A stretch of 64,000 bases of DNA, taken from Candidatus Aquiluna sp. IMCC13023 (GTDB lineage: Bacteria; Actinomycetota; Actinomycetes; Actinomycetales; Microbacteriaceae). How positions within the stretch are numbered: the stretch's first letter is position 1; every line of letters starts with the position of its first letter. A program made the translations under genes and the position numbers. Under the pieces are notes generated by a model, which saw nothing but the letters and a program-made list of their open reading frames with translations, had not been told where the DNA came from and searched no databases. The stretch covers positions 248,001 to 312,000 of the forward strand of contig NZ_AJKR01000003.1 in NCBI RefSeq assembly GCF_000257665.1. Reading direction: 5' to 3'. Below, in pieces: positions 46,783-53,856 of this stretch.

Positions 46783-46811
46783 TTGTAAATGTCTTAGCTA
46801 AGACTTACACT
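46783..46811 (+). promoter_or_regulatory. SOS-type promoter of the DUF6504-dnaE2 unit
   Basis: TTGTAA (46783-46788), a 17-base spacer, TACACT (46806-46811). The start point would be near 46818. The spacer carries a perfect 14-base palindrome GTCTTAGCTAAGAC (46791-46804) and the LexA box lies directly downstream over the start point, a layout suited to tight repression. Confidence 0.55.
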
Positions 46812-46847
46812 TCTAACTATTCGAACACTTGTTCGAATAGTTAGAAG
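46810..46847 (+). promoter_or_regulatory. LexA (SOS) box within a 38-base perfect palindrome
   Basis: The core TCGAAC-ACTT-GTTCGA (46821-46836) fits the LexA consensus of actinobacteria and firmicutes (TCGAAC-N4-GTTCGA) exactly. The symmetry continues outward: the 17-base arm 46810-46826 (CTTCTAACTATTCGAAC) is the exact reverse complement of 46831-46847. Position overlaps the predicted start of transcription. A GGGG directly after serves as the ribosome site for the next gene. Confidence 0.9.
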
Positions 46848-46858
46848 GGGCGCTAGCT

Positions 46859-47143
46859 TTGGAAACAGAATTAGTCACCGGTGTCGTGCTTGATGCTGAC
46901 GGTGCTCCGGCCTGCTTTACTTGGCGCGATGCTGTCTTTTTGACCACATCTCGGCCGGTTCGTTGGTACTCCAGGTCACTCTGGTGGCAACATGCAGGTC
47001 AGGCTCACCCCGGTCAGGGTCAAAACCTGGTTGAGACAGAAATGTGGCGCTTGTGGGCGGCAAGCCCTGACAATAGGTACTTTTTCCAGCTAAGGCACCA
47101 AATGCCCGGTGACAACTGGGAAATTGAGCAAGCCACGCCCTAA
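46859..47143 (+). CDS. DUF6504-like small protein of the SOS/dnaE2 cassette
   Basis: 94 residues. Segments VVLDADGAPACFTWRD, RPVRWYSRSLWWQ, VETEMWRLWAA and YFFQLRH match, in my recollection, the small DUF6504 proteins encoded between imuB and dnaE2 in many actinobacteria. Function is unknown; it may serve the mutasome. The frame starts at TTG 46859, with AAGGGG (46845-46850) eight bases before it; no ATG alternative exists before the conserved part. It follows the LexA box and ends directly before dnaE2 (TAAATG), so it should be SOS-induced with dnaE2. Confidence 0.75.
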   Translation: METELVTGVVLDADGAPACFTWRDAVFLTTSRPVRWYSRSLWWQHAGQAHPGQGQNLVETEMWRLWAASPDNRYFFQLRHQMPGDNWEIEQATP

Positions 47144-50100
47144 ATGAGCTTTACTCACCTAAACGTCAGCTCCGCCTTCTCTGCCCACTATGGCGTGAAC
47201 AGACCTGAGCAGCTTTGTGCGGCCGCAAGCTCAATGGGCTGTGAATCTTTAGCAATAACCGATCGAGACGGCCTCTACGGGGCAATAAAGCACATAGGGG
47301 CCTGTATATCTAGTGGCATAGCTCCGATTGTGGGCGTCAGCCTAGAAGTGACCGCGGATAAGTCGCTGGGGCGCGTTCTGATTCTTGCTCACGGAAACAA
47401 CTCAGGCAGGGGTTGGTCGACCCTATGCCGCATCATTTCTCAGGCGCAGGAAAGAAAAGGTGGTAAAAAAGATGTATCGATAAAAATTGGCGATCTTGCT
47501 GGCTTTTTCAAGGAAGAAACTTCCTGCACGATACTCATTGGCCTTGAAAGTTCTTTAGCTGATGCTGCACTCACCTCCAAAACCAGTGCACGTGACTTAG
47601 CAACAATGTGGCGAGAGTATTTTCCAGCCCCGGCTGCACTTGCCGTCGAAGTGGTGAATCACATGACTGAGCCCGGCAAATTAGGTTCAGCACAGCACGC
47701 AAAGGCAATGTTTGATTTAGCAAAAACAGTTGGTATCCCTCCGGTAATAACCAACGCGGTTCGCTACATAGAACCGGATGGCGCCCTAACCGCGGATGTT
47801 TTAGATTCCGCAAGATACCTAGAGCCTCTGGGTCTATTCATCCCACAGCCAAACGCCCAGGCCTGGCTAAAGTCATCGCATCAGATGGCAACACTGGCTC
47901 TGGAGGTAACCGAGGACACCAACGAGTCAGTAGCGCTCCTAAGGACAACAGAACTTCTGGCTCAAAAGTGCTCTCTCGATCCAATTAACGATTGTGGCTG
48001 GAACCAACCAAAGACTCCAGAGCAATCTTCGCTTGGGGTGACAGAAAACCCCTTCGAAGTTCTCTGGCAAAGAAGTCACGCTGCAATTAGCTTGCGCTAC
48101 CCAGGAATCAAGGCAGCCGAACTTGCAACTGTTCAGCACCGACTCTCCAAGGAGTTGATAGCGGTAAACAAGCTTGGGTTTGCGACCTACTTTCTAACGG
48201 TTGCCGATGTGGCTCAAATGATTAGAGACATGCGCATAAGAATTGCAGCAAGAGGTTCCGGCGCTGGCTCTTTGATCAACTACTTGCTTGGCATAAGCAG
48301 TGTTGACCCGATAGAAGAAGGCCTGCTATTCGAAAGATTTCTTTCAACAGAACGCAGCACCTTGCCAGACATAGACATTGATGTTGAATCTGCCAGGCGA
48401 CACGAGATTTATCGCGCGATCTTTCGACGCTACGGCGGTAAACGAGTGACCCTGCTTTCAATGCAGTCCACCTATCGAGGCAGGGGTGCCGTCAGAGACG
48501 GCGGAATGGCGCTTGGATTAGAAGACCAGCAGGTTGATGAGATTGCCAAGAACATGTGGCGGTTTTCGGCAAAAAACTTTCGTTCAGAAATGTCGAACAA
48601 GCCCGAGCTTGCAGATTTTTCCAAGCTCACCGAATCTGACCGCAAGCTAAACCTGCTGGTTGATATAACCCAGCGACTAGACAGGCTACCTAGGCACATT
48701 TCCATGCACCCCTGCGGCGTGATTTTAGGGAACTCAAGACTGCTTGACCTAACCCCAACCGAACCGAGCGGGATGGGCTTACCTATGAGCCAGTTTGATA
48801 AAGACGACATGGACCCCATGGGCTTTCTAAAGCTCGATGTACTGGGCGTTCGGATGCAAAGCGCAATGGCCTACACAATCAAAGAGATCAAACGAGTCAA
48901 AAATGTTGACCTTGATTTAGACAAAGTCGCAAGAGACGATCCAGCCGTCTACAAGATGATCAGGACCACCAACACCCTGGGGTTGTTCCAAATCGAGAGC
49001 CCAGGTCAAAGAGAGCTCACCGGCAAGCACCAACCAACCAAGTTCAATGACCTCACAATGCAGATTTCACTTTTTAGACCTGGGCCAATGAAGGGCAACA
49101 TGATTAAGCCCTACCTTGATGGCAGACACGGCTTTATCCAACCGGACTACATGCATCCAGATCTTCATGACATCCTTAAAGAAAGCTACGGAGTAGTGGT
49201 CTTTCATGAGCAGCTGATGCGCATAATGCAGGTAATGACGGGTTGCTCATTAGCCAGGGCTGATGAGATGCGTCGACAGCTGGGTAAGCCAGATAAGGCT
49301 CGTATAGTTCAGCGCTACTTCAAAAAGTCAGCCGCCGCCAGAGATTACACTCCCGCCGTAGTTGATCGTGTGTGGTCAATCCTCGAAGGTTTTGGAAGCT
49401 TTGGATTCTGCAAGGCACACGGCGCTGCATTTGCAGTCCCCACGTATCATTCCGCGTGGCTAAAAACTCACTACCCCACTGAGTTCATAGCTGGACTGCT
49501 GACGCACGACCCTGGAATGTACCCAAGAAGATTGCTGCTCGCAGAAGCTAGAAGATTGGGAGTTCAACTTCTTGGAATTGACGTAAATTATTCAACCAGT
49601 CAGTACGTTGTCCAGAAAAGTGGCAAAGAGCTGGGAGTGAGGGTCTCGCTCGGTGAAATTTCCGGTATCTCAAGACCTGAAATGGACCGAATAATTTGCG
49701 AGCAACCCTACGCAGATGTGACTGACTTCTATCTGAGAGCCAGGCCTTCGAGGAGAACTCTAGAGCGCCTTGCGCTAGTGGGCGCGCTGGACACAATAGC
49801 CGGAGTATCGAACGAAGAATCGATCCACAACCGAAGTGATCTCCTGGTAAAGGTTAGACAGATCAGCTCAAAGGCTGCGCCCAAAATTGATAAAAATCAG
49901 CTGGCATTTGACCTAACAAACCTTGATCAACTTCCAGTGGGCAACACTGCGCCCACCAGGCGACAAAAACTTGAAGCTGAAATGGCCGTTACCGGGATGG
50001 ACATCTCCGAGCACCAGATTCAAAAGTTTCAGCAGATGCTAGAGGAAATGGGAGTTGTGCGAGCAAGTGAAGTCGGCTCACTGAGGAGCAACACCGAGGT

Positions 50101-50374
50101 CTTGGTGGCCGGAGTCCGGATTGCAACCCAAACTCCACCTATGCGTAGTGGCAAGAGGGTCGTATTTATTAGCCTGGACGACGGATCCGGCATTGCAGAT
50201 GCCACCTTCTTTGACGAGGCACAACGTCGATGCAGCCAGTTGTTGTTTCAAAATAAGCTGCTTCTAATTTCTGGAAAAACTCGCCGCACCGGGGTGCGAG
50301 GGGTTTCAATACTTGCCGAAAACGCTTGGGACCTTCGCCAGTTATGGCAGCAATGGGAGAAACGGGCCTCTTAG
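47144..50374 (+). CDS. dnaE2: Error-prone DNA polymerase DnaE2
   Basis: 1076 residues. PHP domain at the N terminus (FTHLNVSSAFSAHYGV, SLAITDRDGLYGA), C-family polymerase palm with ARGSGAGSLINYLLG and catalytic PDIDID near residue 406, fingers, helix-hairpin-helix and a C-terminal OB fold; length and sequence fit DnaE2/ImuC rather than replicative DnaE1 (about 1150-1180). It performs mutagenic translesion synthesis in the SOS response together with ImuA'/ImuB, neither of which is next to it here. ATG starts right after the previous stop. The stop overlaps the BI-1 gene by four bases tail to tail. Confidence 0.95.
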   Translation: MSFTHLNVSSAFSAHYGVNRPEQLCAAASSMGCESLAITDRDGLYGAIKHIGACISSGIAPIVGVSLEVTADKSLGRVLILAHGNNSGRGWSTLCRIISQAQERKGGKKDVSIKIGDLAGFFKEETSCTILIGLESSLADAALTSKTSARDLATMWREYFPAPAALAVEVVNHMTEPGKLGSAQHAKAMFDLAKTVGIPPVITNAVRYIEPDGALTADVLDSARYLEPLGLFIPQPNAQAWLKSSHQMATLALEVTEDTNESVALLRTTELLAQKCSLDPINDCGWNQPKTPEQSSLGVTENPFEVLWQRSHAAISLRYPGIKAAELATVQHRLSKELIAVNKLGFATYFLTVADVAQMIRDMRIRIAARGSGAGSLINYLLGISSVDPIEEGLLFERFLSTERSTLPDIDIDVESARRHEIYRAIFRRYGGKRVTLLSMQSTYRGRGAVRDGGMALGLEDQQVDEIAKNMWRFSAKNFRSEMSNKPELADFSKLTESDRKLNLLVDITQRLDRLPRHISMHPCGVILGNSRLLDLTPTEPSGMGLPMSQFDKDDMDPMGFLKLDVLGVRMQSAMAYTIKEIKRVKNVDLDLDKVARDDPAVYKMIRTTNTLGLFQIESPGQRELTGKHQPTKFNDLTMQISLFRPGPMKGNMIKPYLDGRHGFIQPDYMHPDLHDILKESYGVVVFHEQLMRIMQVMTGCSLARADEMRRQLGKPDKARIVQRYFKKSAAARDYTPAVVDRVWSILEGFGSFGFCKAHGAAFAVPTYHSAWLKTHYPTEFIAGLLTHDPGMYPRRLLLAEARRLGVQLLGIDVNYSTSQYVVQKSGKELGVRVSLGEISGISRPEMDRIICEQPYADVTDFYLRARPSRRTLERLALVGALDTIAGVSNEESIHNRSDLLVKVRQISSKAAPKIDKNQLAFDLTNLDQLPVGNTAPTRRQKLEAEMAVTGMDISEHQIQKFQQMLEEMGVVRASEVGSLRSNTEVLVAGVRIATQTPPMRSGKRVVFISLDDGSGIADATFFDEAQRRCSQLLFQNKLLLISGKTRRTGVRGVSILAENAWDLRQLWQQWEKRAS

Positions 50375-51111
50375 TTTTGGTTGAAAATAGAAAGCAATCG
50401 AAGAATCTCAACGTATAGCCAGATGAGAGTAGCCGTCAGACCAAATGCAGCTCGCCACTCCATCTCCTCGGGCCAGCCTTGGCTAACGCCCTGGCTAATA
50501 ACCTCAAAGTCGAGATTCAAAGTGAACGCAGCTAGGCCTACTCCAACCAAGGCAATTAGCCAACCGAATGGTGAGCTGTAAATACTTATGCCGGCAAACA
50601 TTGCAAACCCTAGGTTTACAAGCGCAAAGACAAGATAGCCAGTCACCGCAAAAGTCATGAATCGAGTAAAGCGCTGGTTTACTTTTATCCATCCAAAACG
50701 GTAGGCCGCAAACATCGTGCCGGCAGTTGCAAAGGTTCCAATAACAGCAGTCTGCACAATTCCGGGGTAGAAAGACTCCAACAGGCCACTAATGCTGCCG
50801 ATGAAAACCCCCTGAACCAACGCGTATGCCATGTAAAGACCCGGACGGACCTTCTTGCTGAAACTTGCCCAAAGACCAAGACCTAGGCCGACGAACATAG
50901 CAGGGAAAAATAGAGAGTAAAGCTCCAAGTACCAAGTCGCACCTGCTCCAACCAGTACTGCCAGAAACATGCCGAGAACCTTTGAGGTAGTTCCCGCCAT
51001 TGTCATGGGCTTTGAGGTCATGCGATCAAATTCGACGTTGACTTGATTCTGGTTCGCAGAGGCTAGTCCGGAACGCATGCTTTGGTTGAAAGCAGGATTG
51101 TGAGAGGCCAC
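50371..51111 (-). CDS. Bax inhibitor-1/YccA family membrane protein
   Basis: 246 residues. A polar N terminus of about 40 residues is followed by seven hydrophobic helices, including PGLYMAYALVQGVFIGSISG and AFTLNLDFEVI, which match the actinobacterial BI-1/YccA branch (DUF4870-unrelated). Function is not settled; relatives include calcium-leak channels and FtsH partners. GTG start at 51111 with AAAGGG upstream. A TATATA -10 box lies about 20 bases further upstream. Confidence 0.88.
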   Translation of the reverse strand: MASHNPAFNQSMRSGLASANQNQVNVEFDRMTSKPMTMAGTTSKVLGMFLAVLVGAGATWYLELYSLFFPAMFVGLGLGLWASFSKKVRPGLYMAYALVQGVFIGSISGLLESFYPGIVQTAVIGTFATAGTMFAAYRFGWIKVNQRFTRFMTFAVTGYLVFALVNLGFAMFAGISIYSSPFGWLIALVGVGLAAFTLNLDFEVISQGVSQGWPEEMEWRAAFGLTATLIWLYVEILRLLSIFNQN

Positions 51112-51130
51112 TTCTACCCTTTCTTGGAGG

Positions 51131-51158
51131 TATATAACTTTGAGGAAGTCTAAGTCAG
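51131..51158 (-). promoter_or_regulatory. Candidate promoter of the BI-1 gene
   Basis: On the minus strand CTGACT (51158-51153), 16-base spacer, TATATA (51136-51131). Transcription would begin near 51124, giving a leader of only about 13 bases that still includes AAAGGG. Confidence 0.4.
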
Positions 51159-51182
51159 ATTACTGAAAATTTGCTGGAAATC

Positions 51183-51350
51183 ATGACCATTATTTACGAC
51201 TTTATGTTCATAAATCGCTTGACAAAAACCAAACAAGATTGGGAGAAAAACTCGCAGACGCAAACTCAGTCTGAGAAACACACAGTGGAGTCCTATGGGA
51301 ATGATGCCCACAACCACGGTCCGCCTGGGGCTAGCTCACGAAACGAATAA
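51183..51350 (+). CDS. Possible small protein of 55 residues
   Basis: Short frame from ATG 51183, preceded by a weak TGGAA, to TAA 51348-51350. The product starts MTIIYDFMFINRL and is polar afterwards, ending in a His/Asn/Gly/Pro-rich stretch (NDAHNHGPPGASS). I do not recognise a family. Its stop codon lies in the left arm of the 34-base palindrome at 51344-51377, which could be its 3' end signal. With no clear ribosome site and no known relatives this may be a chance frame. Confidence 0.25.
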   Translation: MTIIYDFMFINRLTKTKQDWEKNSQTQTQSEKHTVESYGNDAHNHGPPGASSRNE

Positions 51351-51377
51351 CATGCACGCTAGCGGGCATGTTATTCG
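51344..51377. repeat. 34-base near-perfect palindrome
   Basis: CGAATAACATGC (51344-51355) is the exact reverse complement of 51366-51377, and the 10 bases between contain the palindrome CGCTAGCG (51357-51364), so only one base pair in the middle (A51356/G51365) breaks full symmetry. It lies 24 bases before the GTG of the GC-rich small gene. No T-run follows. Either a large operator or a 3' RNA structure of the short frame that ends inside it. Confidence 0.8.
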
Positions 51378-51401
51378 GCATCCCGCGTCTAGCATGAGGG
51401 G

Positions 51402-51650
51402 GTGAGTTCCCCATTGCCTACGCCCAAGCACTTCCTTTCGAACGCCCCACTCGGCATTCGGGTGGTGGTCAGATACCGCATCGACGGCGGCCTGACGGAT
51501 GCCCTGGGCGAGCTGGTGGAAAAGTCCAACGGCGAGTGCACCGTACGCACCCGGCGCTCCGACGTTGTGATTGCACTACCGCTAGTGGTGGCCGCCAAGG
51601 AAGTGCCTCCCGCCCCGCCGCGACGAAGCCCGCGGGCTACGGTGTCCTGA
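51402..51650 (+). CDS. Small SH3-like domain protein (Rv0428c-type GNAT N-terminal region)
   Basis: 82 residues. GIRVVVRYRIDGGLTDALGE, then CTVRTRRSDVVIALPLVVAAK and a Pro-rich basic tail resemble the SH3-like domain that precedes the acetyltransferase in actinobacterial Rv0428c-like GNAT proteins. Here it stands alone, with no GNAT domain after the stop. Free-standing copies occur in Microbacteriaceae as far as I recall; function unknown. By my count the gene is about 66% GC (164 of 249 bases), clearly above its neighbours. GTG 51402 follows GAGGGG directly. A 34-base palindrome lies just upstream. Confidence 0.72.
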   Translation: MSSPLPTPKHFLSNAPLGIRVVVRYRIDGGLTDALGELVEKSNGECTVRTRRSDVVIALPLVVAAKEVPPAPPRRSPRATVS

Positions 51651-51753
51651 ACGGGCTGACGTGTCGAAAGACCTCGGCATTAACGAAACGAGCTACCGGG
51701 AGTGTGGCTTAAGACAGATTGGGTTAGAAGGACCGCTTGTTTACATCGAAATG

Positions 51754-51769
51754 GACTCCGATTGGAGTC
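51754..51769 (-). terminator. Possible terminator hairpin after tRNA-Ala
   Basis: GACTCC-AATC-GGAGTC on the minus strand, 13 bases beyond the 3' end of tRNA-Ala, followed by CATTTCG. The stem is six pairs plus two G-U pairs; the T-tract is poor. Confidence 0.4.
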
Positions 51770-51781
51770 TGCCATACACGG

Positions 51782-51854
51782 TGGACCTGAGGGGACTCGA
51801 ACCCCTGACCCCCTGCATGCCATGCAGGTGCGCTACCAGCTGCGCCACAGGCCC
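51782..51854 (-). tRNA. tRNA-Ala (GGC)
   Basis: Minus strand, 73 bases. Acceptor GGGCCTG pairs with CAGGTCC (one G-U); D arm GCGC/GCGC; anticodon stem CCTGC/GCAGG around ATGGCAT (anticodon GGC); T arm AGGGG/CCCCT with TTCGAGT; discriminator A; no encoded CCA. Small open frames drawn across it on the plus strand are artefacts. Confidence 0.96.
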
Positions 51855-51882
51855 GTGAAGTGCCTAAGTCTACACAAAAAAC

Positions 51883-52236
51883 CTAGACAGTTGAGACAAC
51901 CGGGCAATCACTCCAGAGGCGCTCTAGTGAGTAGAATTCGCGCTCCTGCTCGTGCATAACGTGAACGATTAGATCTCCAAAATCAAGCAAAATCCAACGC
52001 CCAGTTTGCCTGCCTTCGCGGAAACGAGCCTTTACTTTTTGCTTAAGTAGCTCATCTTCGATCGCGTCCCCAATTGCCTGTGCCTGACGCTCGTTGGTGG
52101 CGCTAATCATCAAGAAGACCTCAGCAAGAGCAAACGGCTCGGTGACATCGAGGGCGACTATGTTCTCCCCAAGCTTGTCAGAGGCTGCTTTCGATGCGGT
52201 TTTAACTAGTGAAATAGTCTCTTTGCTTGCTGGCAA
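51883..52236 (-). CDS. rsfS: Ribosomal silencing factor RsfS
   Basis: 117 residues, Iojap family. ENIVALDVTEPFALAEVFLM, the AIGDAIEDELLK helix and RWILLDFGDLIVHVMHEQEREFYSLERLW are classic. It binds L14 and keeps subunits apart in starvation. Follows nadD and a membrane protein on the same strand, matching the conserved nadD-X-rsfS order of actinobacteria. The tRNA-Ala gene is directly downstream. Confidence 0.95.
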   Translation of the reverse strand: MPASKETISLVKTASKAASDKLGENIVALDVTEPFALAEVFLMISATNERQAQAIGDAIEDELLKQKVKARFREGRQTGRWILLDFGDLIVHVMHEQEREFYSLERLWSDCPVVSTV

Positions 52237-52240
52237 GTAC

Positions 52241-53050
52241 TTAGCCTCCTATGGCCCCGAGAATGGTGATACTGGCAAGTATGGCAGTAATTGCAAGAAC
52301 TAGCGCGCAGACAGCTAGAGCCCACGGCTTCCACCAGCCCTTTCGCAGCACAGATTGCGGAACCACTCCGATAGATGAGCGCTGGTCGATCAAGTCCAGG
52401 GCGCTTACCGGACTAACGGTTGATACCACGCCAAAAACACTCTCTTGGCCTTGTGAAATTCCGTCGAGATCAAAACCGGCGGTATGAGCTCCGGTGGCAG
52501 GGTCGGAAACGATAGAAATAGATCCGGTTGTGAAAATCTCACCCGTATCCATTGGTAGCGAAATCGCTTCGGTCACCCCCTCCAGAACTATTGATTGAGT
52601 GCTTGGTTCAGCAAATAAGTTTGCACCGGTAAACAGCTGCTCATCAGGGGCGTCGATCGCTCTAATTGTTGAGCTGTCTTCTTCAGAAATTTCGACAGGA
52701 ACTTCAGCATCGGGAAAAGAGGCCTCTCGGAGGCCCCGCCTTGAATTGAGCCGAGGACTGACGGGCTCCTCGTGAGAGGGGAGGGTTAGGTTTGTGGCGT
52801 CAACAAAATTCGAACTGTTAGCTTCTGCAGTAGAACCCAGGAGCCCCTGCTCGCGCATCTGTCTGCGCGTCAAGAGAGGAGAGGCGACTTCAAAATGTTC
52901 AGATGACTCTGAGGCTCGGTCAAGGCTTTGATCTCGAAATGGGACTTGACTCAATACCTGCTGTTCAATCGGGGCTGGAACTCGTGGTTCGTTGGTGACT
53001 GCTACTCTCTCAAGCTCTCTTAGCTCTCGCCTGGTCATGGGAGTTGTCAA
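52241..53050 (-). CDS. Membrane-anchored protein with TRRxxRE repeats, unknown function
   Basis: 269 residues, not recognised as a named family. Three copies of a basic motif lie in the N-terminal half: MTRRELRE (5-12), LTRRQMRE (60-67) and LNSRRGLRE (101-109), separated by acidic, disordered-looking stretches. The middle part is Ser/Thr/Glu-rich. A single membrane helix closes the protein ([20 protein letters not shown], about 244-263), so the bulk is probably cytoplasmic with a C-terminal anchor. It overlaps nadD by four bases and is four bases from rsfS. Similar repeat-bearing proteins are common in Microbacteriaceae in this place, by recollection. Confidence 0.72.
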   Translation of the reverse strand: MTTPMTRRELRELERVAVTNEPRVPAPIEQQVLSQVPFRDQSLDRASESSEHFEVASPLLTRRQMREQGLLGSTAEANSSNFVDATNLTLPSHEEPVSPRLNSRRGLREASFPDAEVPVEISEEDSSTIRAIDAPDEQLFTGANLFAEPSTQSIVLEGVTEAISLPMDTGEIFTTGSISIVSDPATGAHTAGFDLDGISQGQESVFGVVSTVSPVSALDLIDQRSSIGVVPQSVLRKGWWKPWALAVCALVLAITAILASITILGAIGG

Positions 53051-53640
53051 GACTCCCCCTCGTAAAGCTTGTGCTTAGCAATGTACTGAACCACACCATC
53101 GGGAACCAGGTACCAGATTGGCTTACTGTCTCCAGCGCGCTGCCGGATGTTTGTAGAGGAGATCGAAAGAGCGGGTACCTCCAGAACCGATATGTTGCCC
53201 TCTGGTGCTTCGGGAAGCTCTAGCTTGTGCCCTGGACGACTTACAGCTATGAACTCGGCCAAGGGCCAGATTTCGTCAATTTCTTTCCAGGCTAGGATTT
53301 GCGCAATGGCGTCCGCGCCCGAGATAAAGACCAGATCTGCATCAGGCATTAGAGACGAAAGATCTCGAAGAGTATCGACCGTGTAAGTAACCCCTGGTCG
53401 ATCTATGTCTATTCGACTAACCGTGAACTGAGGGTTAGCTGCCGTCGCGATGACAGTCATTAGATACCGGTGCTCTGCAGAACTAACGGCCTTTTTGTGC
53501 CAAGGCTGACCTGTTGGAACAAACACCACCTCGTCCAAGCTGAGGGCCGCTGCGACTTCGCTGGCCGCGACTAGGTGGCCGTGATGAATTGGGTCAAAAG
53601 TTCCACCCATCACACCAATGCGTCGTCGCCTGGAAGTCAT
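53047..53640 (-). CDS. nadD: Nicotinate-nucleotide adenylyltransferase
   Basis: 197 residues. [15 protein letters not shown] is the nucleotidyltransferase HxGH motif; FISGADAI and the C-terminal SSTNIRQR (ISSTxxR) complete the active site. Makes nicotinate adenine dinucleotide in NAD synthesis. ATG 53640. Confidence 0.96.
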   Translation of the reverse strand: MTSRRRRIGVMGGTFDPIHHGHLVAASEVAAALSLDEVVFVPTGQPWHKKAVSSAEHRYLMTVIATAANPQFTVSRIDIDRPGVTYTVDTLRDLSSLMPDADLVFISGADAIAQILAWKEIDEIWPLAEFIAVSRPGHKLELPEAPEGNISVLEVPALSISSTNIRQRAGDSKPIWYLVPDGVVQYIAKHKLYEGES

Positions 53641-53646
53641 ATTGGT

Positions 53647-53829
53647 CTAGTGGCCGGCCCTGGAGCCCGACTCCTTGTGGGAATGCCTGTTTGCTACGTC
53701 TCGGTAAGACCACGTGATAGCAGCCAGAACCAAGAATGAGGCGAACGCAATAAGCCCAAACAGCAATGCTGGAATCGGCAATTCAGTGTGATGAATGATC
53801 ACACCTTCCTCAAATAATATGGAAATCAT
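53647..53829 (-). CDS. Small conserved membrane protein
   Basis: 60 residues. One membrane helix (ALLFGLIAFASFLVLAAITW) with a short outside N terminus and a His/Lys/Ser-rich tail. Placed between proA and nadD with a seven-base gap; proteins of this size and layout occupy the same place in related actinobacteria as far as I recall, which is why I accept it despite its size. The start ATG 53829 lies 27 bases after the proA stop. Function unknown. Confidence 0.7.
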   Translation of the reverse strand: MISILFEEGVIIHHTELPIPALLFGLIAFASFLVLAAITWSYRDVANRHSHKESGSRAGH

Positions 53830-53856
53830 ATTCTGGCCCCTTCTTCGTCCCTTAGT

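Noticed and set aside
51219-51248. Promoter from the perfect TTGACA at 51219-51224
   Set aside because: No acceptable -10 hexamer lies 16-18 bases downstream.
51661-51959. Two plus-strand frames between the SH3-like gene and rsfS
   Set aside because: Both run across the tRNA-Ala gene and show no family features or ribosome site.
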